In this document: one piece after another, positions 43,131 to 54,772 of the stretch
How positions within the stretch are numbered: position 1 is the stretch's first letter
Layout: each line of letters starts with the position of its first letter
Origin: Coenobita brevimanus
Lineage: Eukaryota; Arthropoda; Malacostraca; Decapoda; Coenobitidae
Assembly (NCBI GenBank): GCA_032717465.1
Contig: CM064691.1
Span: 971,815-1,035,814 of the forward strand
Direction of reading: 5' to 3'
DNA: 64,000 nt
Notes under the pieces: generated by a model
What the model saw: only the letters and a program-made list of their open reading frames with translations
What the model was told of the DNA's origin: nothing
The model's database searches: none
Translations under genes and position numbers: made by a program

Positions 43131-45295
43131 AAAATAAGTACATTAAAAAAAAGGGTGACTTATAATTAGAATTTACTGTAATGAACTTTTATCAATCATG
43201 TTACTGTATAGATATCTTTCCAATAGAGGCAGATGTTGAATGAATGGATGGTTAGTTCCCACATTTAGAGACAATGATGATAATGATGATGTTTATACAA
43301 ATCTGTGTACATTTTGTGAACATAGGAAAAATATTTGTAATGTCAAATTTAATTGAAAGGAATAAAAGTTTATGAATATATTTTTACATAATATTTTAGC
43401 TATACATATAATGAAATAGAACCATCAGTCATTGTAAAGTCTGGAAAACTCTGCTCTAAAATGAACAGAAAACAGTGTATAATAGCAGTAATGGAGTAAT
43501 ATACATGTGCAGTATGTACAGTTATGCTTAGCCATTACAAGACCTTCCTTAAAAGTCGTCTGGGACTCCCTCAAAGCCTTTTGAAATTGTCAGCCTCACC
43601 CTTGAACTTGACTTTGTGGTTTTCTAAAAGCCTTGGCCTCATTATTTTGAATTTAGGTAGGGAAAAACTAAATACCAGTCGGCTGTTTTGCTTTGAAAAA
43701 TGTGTTGGGCACCATGCAAAACAGTTTGGATTAGAGACTGACAGTGCCGTGTAAAACATGTGCTGTGCAAATGGAATCTATTCTAAATGAGGGTCTGCTG
43801 TACACCATACTGTATTTTGTTTGCCATAACCTGGGTAACGAGCACTGCTGGGCTGGTAGTATGTATGGTGGAGCAGTCACCCACCGTTTCACTTCTTGAG
43901 TAGTATATGTTTCACTGCCTCATCCAAACATCTAGGTATAAAGCCACAATGTTGTCAGTACTTTTGTGTATTTGTCTCTTAGAGGGGGTGGCCTCAAACA
44001 AGTCACCTCCATCATCCTCCCCTCTGCCATCGGCCTGCCCACCCTCTGGCTCTCATCACCCCCATTCACACACCTCTTCACTCTATTGCTCCACTACCAC
44101 CAGAGGAGAAATTTTGTGTGCACAGTTCCTTCCATAAATATAAAAAAAAAAATACAAGTAGCATGAGGTTTGCTTGAAATTTTGTCTGATGAGCTTTTTT
44201 TTTTTTTTTTTTCAAACTTATTTTATTTATTTATTAATTTATATATTTATTTATTTTGTGAGGGACCTTAGAGACATTGGTGTGCTCCAGTAGGAGCTGT
44301 GATTATTGGGATCATATACTTGTTAGTTAGGGAGAGACCCCTGGCACATTTTTGTTATCAATTACTTTGTGCCACATGTACTTTCGTATTCATTTGTATG
44401 TTGTCTATTCATTCTGTGCCAGATTGTGAAGGTAAAAAGGCAAAGCTGGGGACAGATGCCAGGAGGTGCTTGGACACGGTGCCCCTCCCGGGAGCCAACT
44501 TTCCTCAAATTTCCCTGCACCTCACTGTGGGAAGGACTGTAGTCCAACTCTAGTGAGATGCTGTGTACCACAAGGGTATGCTGTACCCTTACATAGTATA
44601 AGTACACTACTGTGCTGTGCCTGTAGGGCAACCAGCGCTGTAACCGATATGGTTTGCCAAACTAATATGTCGCCGATATTTGCATCTTTTCCGATACCAA
44701 ACCATTACCGATGCAGTATTTACCGTCGACATCAGGATATTGGATATAGATGGAAGAAACATTGAAATTATTTTTATTGAAGTTTTCATTCATTGTTTTG
44801 CCTGATTCTGTGTGAATGAATGCTATTACCTTGAAACTGTTTGCAGCATAACCCTCCGTACGCCAGGTGAAAAAGCATAACCAATGCTATGTGGGGTCTT
44901 GAAAGACCACAACTTAATTTTTGGACTTCTGGCATATGCACAAAGTTACAAATGTTAAATATTGTACATATGTTGCCCAGGACATTGCACATGCAGCCAA
45001 TCCACCGTGTGTCCCTTTTGTGTTTTATTTACTGTATGTTATTTTTTTTTTGTGTGTGTGTGTCCTTTTTAATGAAAGTAAGATTTGTATGATTTTCTTC
45101 AAAATTTTTGAAAGTTTGCACATGTAATGAATAATGTGGCATATATATTTAGGTTGCATCATTTTTATTCATTCGGTATACTCTTAACATAATAAAATAA
45201 ATGTATTATTGGTTATAGTACCACAGAAAAAAATAACACAGTTATGAAAATTTAATTACATGAAAAGTTTGGTTGAATCTATGTTCAGAACATAA

Positions 45296-45425
45296 ACAAG
45301 ATTGACATTTATATTCAGAAAGCCCCTGAATGATTTATGAATCAAGTAAACATAAATGTAACAAGATTGACATTTATATTCGGAAAACCACTGAATTATT
45401 TCATCATCAAATAAAACACTGCAGG
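45296..45425. repeat. 65-bp tandem duplication
   Basis: ACAAGATTGACATTTATATT, then C(A/G)GAAA.CC.CTGAAT, at 45296 and 45360. Confidence 0.85.
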
Positions 45426-46019
45426 TGTCATTATCAGCATAAGAAATGGAAGGATCTATGATTCTCCCCCACTGACTGTAGAACATCTCAGCATTCAGTG
45501 ACATGATCAGTAATATCTAGAATCGGGGGGGGGAAAAAAAAAGTTACATGGAATGCTAGGTGGGGTACCGGATGACACCCAGTGAAGTCTGCTCCCTCCT
45601 AACTCCTGAACTAAAAGAGTCTTTCCTCTTAAATGTTGTGTGCTTATACACTGGCCAAAGATAAAGCCATGGTTCGCCAGATCCCTGAAACAATAAGTGG
45701 CTGAATGGCATCATTTAAATAATGAGTTGGGGTCAGTCAGGCCCCACATAGTGTATGAAGGGTTAAAGTCTTACTGAAAACCATTAAAGGTTCATAATAA
45801 TAAAAGAGTGAATGGGAAAGGAGAAAAAGAAAAGAAGAAAGAACTGAAAGCTGAAAGCAGCAAGTTGAGTGAGGTATATTGTGTGGTGTGTAAGTGTGGT
45901 GGCTACGTTTCATTTGGGCAAAATCCAATTTGCTGCCATTTCATTTGGGCCCCAGTATACCACTTCATTTTGGTGCAAACATATTGTTACTAAGCAAATA
46001 TAAATTGTGTATAGTAAAT

Positions 46020-46935
46020 TAGTAATCCCTCGATTATCCGGAGTTCATTATTCAAACGATCCATTACATGGACACAGTGATCTGGCTGTATTAAACCATT
46101 ATATGTACATTGTCCATTATGTCCAGGTGGAAATTATGGCCGTGTGAACATTTTTGCCCACCCGCGCGGGAATAGCCTGGTGGCACCGTGCTGTCTGGCT
46201 TGGTAGTTCACCCAGCGGCTGCTAGAGGCCCCCCTCAACCGTTCTCAGTTTCTTCCCAGCCACTGCGTAGTGAACAGCCTCTCCCAGACAGTTGTTATGT
46301 CAACCATGGTGGCATTTGTGGTTGTTCTCTACCTGCTTCATGCTCATCAGGGTACGTCACTAGACCACACGGGATGTACTGTGCATGCAACAGCCAGAGT
46401 CGAGAGTTATTGGGTTATTCAGCACAACACCCTGAGAGGAATTACGAGTGTTTACGTTGATTTTATTCTAGCTTACTGTACTGTACCATGATTATATTCT
46501 ATTTTACCATGAATTTATACCATTTTAGTTTATGTTGATTTTATTCTAGCATATGTACTGTACCATAATATTATCTTATTTTACCATGAATTTATACCAT
46601 TTTACCATTATGTTTGTGTGCCCAAAGCATTCTTCTTGTGTGGCCATTTTCAAATCACTGCAGAGGGTATGGCCCTGCAGTGGTGACTGCTTGTCTCTGG
46701 TTGATGGGTCTGCTTGACCATGGTAATTGCTTGGCTGTGGTTTATTGGTCTGCATGACCAGATAGTTAAACAACAGGAACAATTGTTGTACGATGTACTG
46801 TAGTAGCTTTTTACACTGGCTTTCAAAGTTAGGTTATGTACGAAGGGGGCTCAGGGGAGAAGTCCATTATCCGGACGGATCCACTTTCCAGATGTGCCTT
46901 TGGCTCTATTACGTCGGATAATCGAGGGATTACTG
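46020..46935. mobile_element. pogo/Tigger-like non-autonomous DNA transposon
   Basis: The left end reads AGTAATCCCTCGATTATCCG at 46021-46040 and its exact complement stands at 46915-46934, followed by G and TA. A 20-bp perfect TIR beginning (C)AGTA beside TA fits pogo/Tigger elements. About 916 bp with a GC-rich centre and no DDE transposase. Confidence 0.85.
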
Positions 46936-47480
46936 TACAGACTTCCGCACCCATTAATCATTACGTTCATTGTTCAGTTGTGATATTTAATCCTGGAAGG
47001 GGAAAGTGAGGTCTGGGAAACCCTAGAGTCACCAGATTTAGCCCATATTGAGGTGTATGCGTGCACTACATCGATGGTGGGTGGGCTTTTAGGGCAAATG
47101 CCACTGCTTTGACGTCCCTTGAGAGAGGAGGATGTATTCTGCTCTGCTCTGTCTGCTCTGGCAGGAGCAGGTGGTGTGGGGTTTCTGACATCCCACTTTG
47201 TCCTTTATCGGTACAAAATTAGAAAATGGACCCACTGACATTTTGCATTGCAATTCTTGCAAAATTTATTGTTGTGGTGCATATTGTGGTTCACATGATT
47301 GCAATATAAATTTCCCATTGATTATGGGCTAATTTTGCAAAATCCCACTGTATTCATTGATTTTCTCGTTTTTTTTCTTCTTGGTAGATTGTGATGGACC
47401 CCAGGAGGTAGGTGTCTGACGATGATATCTCGGCTCTGCTGGAATTCTTTGACCAAAAAAAGAGTTCGCCTGCAAAATTT

Positions 47481-47801
47481 AAGCCTCTGACTATCTTTTA
47501 AGAGTACTATCACAAAAATCCTGAGTCACGCATAAGGCTGGAAAGTCGCTTTCCTTTGTCTTTGACAGATTCGTATCTTTGGGAGGAGGCAGGCCTTCCA
47601 GCCTCTATCACGATGCTGCCCTGTCATCAGGCCCTAGGTTCTGTGATTTTAAGAAATTGTACAGGAATTTTTTTGTTTACAGGTATTTATGTCAAGGTAA
47701 CTTTTTAAAGGGTATTTTTCTTATTTTTAAGGGCCAGCCTTATGTGTGAATCAGTGGATTTTTGTGATAGTACTGTATTCATAAAGGATAGTCAAAGACT
47801 T
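47481..47801. repeat. Fold-back (inverted) repeat, arms about 60 bp
   Basis: Left arm AAGCCTCTGACTATCTTTTA...GCATAAGGCTGG (47481-47541); right arm CCAGCCTTATGTGTGAATCA...GATAGTCAAAGACTT (47734-47801). The longest perfect match is GTACTATCACAAAAATCC. The loop is about 190 bp. Confidence 0.85.
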
Positions 47802-48469
47802 TTATTTTACAGATGTACTCTTATATTTTTCATTGAAATTGAAAAAGAGACAGTTTGGGGTGTCAATTAATGCCTGGGGTCTAAAAAAAAAACAGATTCT
47901 TTTTTATGTTACTGAAAAGGGGAGTTTCCCCTTCTGGGGTTGTCATTTCTCACTGTAGTAAGAAAATATAAGTGGTTTACTGCATTTAATAAGAAAAGGC
48001 AGTAGATGGGGTTATAAGGGGACAGTATGAGATGAGAAGATGAACATTTGGCAATTTCGTGTGTAATCTACTATTATAGTGTTCGTGTGCATAAAAGGTG
48101 CATAGATTTGGGTGGAACTTCAGAATGAATATTTAGCTTGGCAGAAGACACTGTGACCATGAAGTGTTTCACACTTGAACCACAGAGCCTTCAGTGCTAG
48201 GCTTTTCTAGGTAAATAAGATATATGTCATGCTACGTACTCAGGGCTCAAGTCCTTGGTCCCTGAGTATGGGGGTCTGGTTTGAGTTCTCTCCAAGACTG
48301 GGCCTAGAGCATGCAACCAAAGGAACAAGGCTCCAAAACACAGGCTAGTCAATCTTACATGTATATTACCATACAAACATACAGTGGTTGGGCACAGTAC
48401 ATTGTAGATTACACACACTGTTGGGGATACAGGGATAAGAGTTGTGACTAATGAAGACGAGGTAACTGC

Positions 48470-49750
48470 AGGTGTCACCCAGATGTGGGAGGGGTCCCCT
48501 TAGGTTTATGCTCTCTGGAGGAGTGTGGGACCATCATCGTGCACCGGCTCATCGTATGAGGCTGCGGGGTGGCGTAGAGGGAGGCCTTTCCCTGGAGGGG
48601 CCTCTGGGGGAGGGTCGGCCCTTGGGGCTGGGGCTGAACAGAGTGAGCAGGCACGTTGCCTTGCGCCTACTCTTGGTGGAGGACAGCTCGCCGGCTGGTC
48701 GGGGGAGTTCTCGTCCAGGAGTCCTGGGGGCGCCTCTTGGTGACTGGGGTCTGCGGCCTCGCCTTTGTCGAGAGGCCATCAGGGGTTGCCTGCAGTGTTT
48801 CCTACTGGAGGAGTCCGACAGCAACTAGTGATGTCGGGGCGCTGGCTGTAGTGAGCATACCCCCAGACTTACCATGGAACTGCTCGAGACTCTCTCCGAC
48901 AACAACTCCCCCAGGGAGCTTGCTCTGCCCCTTTGGGTGTGGGGTGAGCGGGAGGGGCATCCCGCTTGGCCTCAGGAGAGCAAGGGGTGTTGCCCTTGGG
49001 GGGTGCTGCAGGGGTAGCAGACAAGGGAAGCATGGTGGACGTTCTCTCCCCGGCAGGCACGGTGGGCGCCACTGTGGTTCCACTAGACCCTGGGATTGCA
49101 GGTGAGAGAAGCACGGAGGGTGTCCTCTCCCTGGTGAGCATGGTGGGCGTTGCCGCGTTCCTGCTTCCTGTGGGGGCTGCAGATGAGGGAAGCACATTGG
49201 GCGTTCCCTCCCCGACAGGCACGGTGGGCGCCGTCGCGGTTCTGCTCTGCTCTGGGATTGCAGGTGAGAGAAGCATGGTGGGTGTCCTCTCTGCGGCAAG
49301 CATGGTAGGCGTCGCCGCGGTCCTGCTCCCAGCGGGGTTGCAGGTGAGGGAAGCATGGTGGGCGTTCCCTCCCCAATGAACACGCATCGCGGTCCTGCTT
49401 GGGACTGTAGGATTAAAGGAGCACAGTGGGCGTCCTTTCCCCAGTGAGCACAGTGGGCATCGTTACGGTCCTACAGGGAGTAATAGGTGAAAGAAGCACG
49501 GTGGGTGTTCTTTACTCGACGAGCACGGTGGGCGTCGTCGCGGTCCTACTGGGGACTGTTGCCACACAAGTCCCACCCCGATTCTGGAGAGCGCTGGCCT
49601 GGGTCGAGGGTAGTGCAGCGGGATGGCATACCTCCCGCGGGTTCCGTTGAGGGGAAGAGGGGCGCACGGTGGCGGGGGACGTATGCAAGTCTTGCTCGGG
49701 CCCTTTCCGCGCCTCCCTGTGGTCTCCCTTTGGTATTGGTATACCAATAT
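48470..49750. other. GC-rich stretch of unknown origin
   Basis: Composition changes sharply from AT-rich to GC- and CpG-rich. Open frames exist on both strands but are Pro/Arg/Ser- or Gly/Val-rich and show no recognised domain. A decayed retroelement is possible but I cannot show LTRs. Confidence 0.4.
49000..49560. repeat. VNTR of about 80 bp, 6-7 copies
   Basis: GTGAG.GAAGCA..GTGGGCGT recurs near 49102, 49181, 49262, 49342, 49409 and 49486, with CACGGTGGGCGTCGTCGCGG between. Spacings run 79, 81, 80, 67 and 77 bp. Confidence 0.85.
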
Positions 49751-50279
49751 ACTTGACTGAAGACTCTCAAAATCAAGGAAGCGTTACAATTTTGTGTGTA
49801 ATGTGAGCCAGTAGCTGTAGTGCACTATACTACATATGTATGTGGTTGGCATACATTGGACTGTCATTCATGCTTTATTGAGTGGAAAGCAGTATTAATC
49901 ATGATATACGTAAGGAACAGTCTCTGGTTATTAGTGTGTTAAATCCAATCTCGGGGAGTAAAGTAGATGAATTTTTTATTAATTTACCAAATGGGCGTGG
50001 CCTTCCCATATTTTCTATTGTAATGAGTCTTTCACAGGTTACTTGTTATTATTCATGGATTACCACAGTTACTGGGGATTTTCATAAACTTACCTCTGAA
50101 ATTTATAAATGAGGATTTAGAATGCGCTAATATTCCGCCGACATCTGCCAGTAGCTGGCCATATTTAACGTTACTAAAGCTCTTTTTAAATTTGAAAGCT
50201 GGATATCAAAAGTAACTGAGGTTAGGCTGGATTAGGTTTGGTTTGGTTAAATCACTAAGCTTCCCATTGCTTTGACACG

Positions 50280-50407
50280 GGATAACTGACGCGCCCAGTG
50301 GGAGCGATGGTTGGTGGCTGGGCCTTGGGTAGACAACGCGGCCAGTCGGAGTGTGTGTCGGTGAACGTTGCTGCGGTTCTGCTGCTTCCATAAATACCCC
50401 GAAATAG
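50280..50407 (+). promoter_or_regulatory. CpG-rich promoter-like spot with possible noncoding first exon
   Basis: CpGs cluster in GACGCGCCCAGTGGGAGCG and CAACGCGGCCAGTCGGAG, flanked by AT-rich DNA, and the sequence ends at a good donor, GAAATAG|GTATGT at 50408. No protein-coding start is attached. Weak evidence; alternatively a relic of the GC-rich repeat upstream. Confidence 0.25.
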
Positions 50408-50409
50408 GT

Positions 50410-51970
50410 ATGTTTTGGCTTTTTCCAATCACTTCTTGGAGTCACAATGGAACAGTTAACTATGTGTGTTGCTTATGTACCAAAAATACTTACCTTGAGA
50501 TCGTGAGTTTGTTATATGTTGAATATTTATCATTTTTTCCACTGCATTAACTCGCGGCTGGTCTGGCCTGAGTTGGCGAGCCCGTTATTTTATAAATAAA
50601 TTAATACTCTAATAATTAATATTCGTGGGGAACTAGTTAAGTCTGTGCTCATTCAATAGCGTACGCTTTGGATATTATAAGTTGCACATGTAGTCAATAA
50701 TTAACTTGTTTCTGCGTCGCTGTTGACGATTCTGAATTGTATTTTGGCGTCACCCATAGCTGTCTTCATTTATTTTTATTGGCACTGCAAAATCCTGGGT
50801 ATGTTTTAAAACGACTGTGAAGAAATCAAGGTGTATACTCATCTCCAACAACTATCCAATGTCTTGCGCCTGATCGGCCACAGCGGACTCAAACCGTCGG
50901 GAAAGGTATGACAGCAGGCGAAATGACCGTGGCAGAAGGAAGAGGCCCCAGTACTTCCATTTTTATTTGCACGTTCAGTAAGAACAGCCCCATCGTCTCA
51001 AGGAATAATTAATGAATTAAATGTAGTTGTAAATAAGAGTGGGAAGGGGGAATAACATCGTCCCACTCAGGATTTCTTTCCAGACAGAATTAATTACTAG
51101 CATTTTTTTCAAGGTTTCACTTTGACAGTATACTGTAACTATGTTTCCATGCTTTCCAATAAAATTTTCATGTCAGTTCCCTAACTATGCGTCCTCCACC
51201 TCAGTTTTTCCTGCTAATTTAAAGTGAAGTTAGTGTTGCTGGCAGGGGACTTTATATATTTATTTTGTTTTACCGCCATTGTCATAGCATCCATGGTCAC
51301 CGTTATATGAGCTGCCTGGCAAGGGTCGTCCGGCAAGGGTATGCATCAGTTCCGAAACAGATTATACGAAAAGAATCCCAACACTTCCCCCTGCCACTGG
51401 TTATATTTCTGGTGGTCCAAGCTCAGGCTTTAACCTGCGCAAGCGGTGACATCTGGTGAAGCTTATTGTTATTTTTGGCAACAGTAGGCAGAGAATCACA
51501 AGTTACATGTTTATATACACGTAACATCTTTGTATTATTCGTTAGCAGGATTATGGAAAACACTATTGAATGGAACTGCACCGTTATTTTATTATTATTA
51601 TTATTATTATTATTAGAACATTCAGCCAAAGGTCAAGATAACGGGTGAAAGTCAGCTTGAACACTTTCGAAATTTCAACGAAACAGTGGAATGGTTGAGG
51701 GTCAAGCAAGGGAAAAAGTTGAGAATAACCAGTTGAAGGGCAAGGTCACGGTGGAGGGAGTGAATGTTGGATTCTTTGGCTCCCTAACACCTCTTCCTTA
51801 GCTATTTATTTTGCTTATTACACCCGACTGTCCTCTTCTGTGTTATGTAGATCCTTCAAACATGGCCATACTCAGCATAAATAACTTACAGAAGGATATT
51901 AACCACCCATATCCAAAAATAAATCGCAGAGGAAGAGGTGTTAGGGAGGTTTCTTTACCAATTAGAGTGC
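50410..51970. other. No gene seen
   Basis: Mostly unique AT-rich sequence with a (TTA)n run at about 51588-51615. The longest frames (about 60-70 codons) have no domain or splice support. Confidence 0.5.
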
Positions 51971-51972
51971 TC

Positions 51973-53405
51973 CTTGAAGAGGTAATGTACTCCCTGTGTA
52001 CTCCCTGAAGGGATAATGTACTCCCTGAAGGGGGAATGTACTCCCTGAAGGGGAATGTACTCCCTGAAGGGGGAATGTACTCCCTGAAGGGGGAATGTAC
52101 TCCCTGTGTACTTCCTGAAGGGGTAATGCACTCCCTGTGTACTCCTTGAAGAGGTAATGTACTCCCTGTGTACTCCTTGAAGGGGTATTGTACTCCCAGT
52201 GTACTCCTTGAAGGGGTAATGTACGGTACTCCCTGTGTACTCCTTGAAGGGGTAATGTACTCCTTGTGTACTCCTTGAAGGGGTAAAGTACTCCCTGTGT
52301 ACTCCTTGAAGAGGTAATGTACTCCCAGTGTACTCCTTGAAGGGGTAATGTACTCCTTGAAGGGGTAAAGTACTCCCTGTGTACTCCTTGAAGGGGTAAT
52401 GTACTCCGTGTACTCCTTGAAGGAGTAATGTACTCCCTGTGTACTCCTTGAAGGGGTAGTGTACTCCCTGTGTACTCCTTGAAGGGGTAATGTACTCAGT
52501 GTACTCCTTGAAGGGGTAATGTACTCCCTGTGTACTCCTTGAAGGGGTAATGTACTCTCAGTGTACTCCTTGAAGGGGTAATGTACTCCCTGTGTACTCC
52601 TTGAAGGGGTAATGTACTCCCTGTGTACTCCTTGAAGGGGTAATGTACTCCCTGTGTACTCCCTGAAGGGGTAATGTACTCCCTGTGTACTCCCTGAAGG
52701 GGTAATGTACTCCCTGTGTACTCCCTGAAGGGGTAATGTACTCCTTAAAGGGGTAATGTACTCCCTGAAGGGGTAATGTACTCCTTAAAGGGGTAATGTA
52801 CTCCCTGAAGGGGTAATATACTCTCTGTGTACTTGAAGGGGTAATGGACTCCCTGAAGGAGTAATGTACTCCCTGTGTACTCCCTGAAGGAGTAATGTAC
52901 TCCCTGTGTACTCTTTGAAGGGGTAATGTTCTCCCTGTGTACTCCATGAAGGGGTAATGTACTTGTGTACTCCCTGAAGGGGTAATATACTCCCTGTGTA
53001 CTCCTTGAAGGGGTAATATACTCCCTGTGTACTCCTTGAAGGGGTAATATACTCCCTGTGTACTCCCTGAAGGGGTAATGTACTCCCTGTGTACTCCCTG
53101 AAGGGGTAATATACTCCCTGTGTACTCCTTGAAGGGGTAATGTACACCCTGTGTACTCCTTGAAGGGGTAATGTTCTCCCTGTGTACTCCCTGAAGGGGT
53201 AATGTACTCCCTGTGTACTCCTTGAAGGGGTAATGTACTCCCTGAAGGGGTAATGTACTCCCTGTGTACTCCTTGAAGGGGTAATGTACTCCCTGTGTAC
53301 TCCTTGAAGGGGTAATGTACTCCTTGAAGGGGTAATGTACTCCATGTACTCCTTGAAAGGGAAATGTACTCCTTGAAGGGGCAATGTACTCCCTGTGTAC
53401 TCCAT
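51973..53405. repeat. Minisatellite 1, 31-bp and 20-bp units
   Basis: Units TACTCCCTGTGTACTCCTTG plus AAGGGGTAATG (31 bp), mixed with TACTCCCTGAAGGGGTAATG (20 bp, lacking the internal TGTGTACTCCT). About 1.4 kb. The minus strand reads as a repetitive Tyr/Pro/Arg peptide, which I treat as an artefact. Confidence 0.97.
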
Positions 53406-53519
53406 GGAGAGGGTAGTGAAGGATGTATGGATTGTCAAGCTCGAACGGAGAGAGAGAGAGAGAGAATGTGCTAAAGTACGCTCTCTAATGATGTATAATG
53501 TCTTTGATGCTCGATATTC

Positions 53520-53670
53520 GCCTTCACGTGGTGACACTGATATAACTGGGCGGTGGAGCTGCCTGGTTATACAAACGTCCCTCAAATCCTTCCATATCCC
53601 CCAAAAGGACGATGTGGACGGCAGGAACGGGCAACTTCAGCTTTCAGTCCACTGGGTTCACATTTAGATG
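53520..53670 (+). repeat. CAA-tailed repeat family, fragment
   Basis: GTGGAGCTGCCTGGTTATAC, AAACGTCCCTCAAATCC, then TTTCAGTCCACTGGGTTCAC, as at 26764 and 15183. Confidence 0.6.
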
Positions 53671-53799
53671 AATTTTAATATACACGGCATTGATAAAAAC
53701 AAAATGTATTAATATATATTTATTTAAAACAATAATTTAAGTGCAGTACAGTGAAATTATTTACAAGGAGACGTAAAGAATATTTTGGTGATACTGTGA

Positions 53800-53806
53800 C
53801 TCTCTT

Positions 53807-53852
<46 letters not shown>

Positions 53853-54021
53853 TAGCTCATTGTGAGAAAGAGCAGTGGCTACGGCTCTACATCTTTCCCA
53901 TAGTACTTCTTCGTGACCAGCATCATTTTCTGGTCTGCCCAACAGCATTTTAAGAGACCGGTGTGTGTGTGTGTGTAGCCTAGTCTCCCCTCGATTAACC
54001 CTTTAATTGGGACAACCTTAA

Positions 54022-54058
<37 letters not shown>

Positions 54059-54060
54059 TT
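53800..54060. repeat. Microsatellites and a GCCCAGATTTTC-family fragment
   Basis: (CT)n at about 53803-53848, then GGCTCTACATCTTTCCCATA and TCGTGACCAGCATCATTTTC (internal part of the dispersed family), then (ATT)n at 54028-54058. From 54060 to 54770 I see no gene and no repeat. Confidence 0.75.
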
Positions 54061-54772
54061 TGAGTTGGTGGTTTTCTGCTACCTTATGACTGACTACTGT
54101 ATTATCTGTATTATTAAAAGTAAGGACTGTATTATATGTAGCACAGAAGGCTTATTAGCACCTCTTCATTAGCGATTTACTTTGCATACAAGAGTTTAGC
54201 ATACGACATACGCCCTCTTGTGTTTAGATACCGAAGCAGACGATGCAATACAGTTAGGTTGTGTTGGCTTCGTAGCTCCTGTGCATTAGCGATTAATTTT
54301 CCATACTAGGCTTAAACATACGACCTTTACGTTTTGGATATCGAGGAAAATACAGTTGCGTGTCTGGGTAAAGATGGAAATGACGTGGTGGTTCAGAGGT
54401 GATGAGGCGAACATTATCTCAGGAGGGTGTCAGTTTAATTCAAATATTAGCCGGATCGCTGGGACTACCACAGGGGCTACCACAGGCTACTCCTCCACAC
54501 GGTATGTAGTTGTGTTTTGCTCTTATACGCGATGTCTTAGGTATTTTGTAAGTATTTAAACGCTAAGTTTGTGTGCATTTGATAGCATGTATAGCGACAT
54601 TGGAGGGTTGATGTGACGAGTTAGCAAGCAGACTCATTCTAACTCATTTTATCCTCGTTACTGTTAGAATTTCTGCAAGCATGATTTATAAGTGGGAGTG
54701 AGCCAGTTCCCTCGGGTGAAAGAGAAACTAGTTTATATAAGCGCCATTACTGATATCGATACCTAGAGCCCG

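Noticed and set aside
48802..49383. Pro/Arg-rich minus-strand frames of up to 193 codons
   Set aside because: They follow the 80-bp VNTR and GC-rich composition; no domain, and frames on both strands are equally open.
52558..53585. Minus-strand Tyr/Pro/Arg repeat protein
   Set aside because: Minisatellite 1 translated; no promoter, start context or flanking unique domain.
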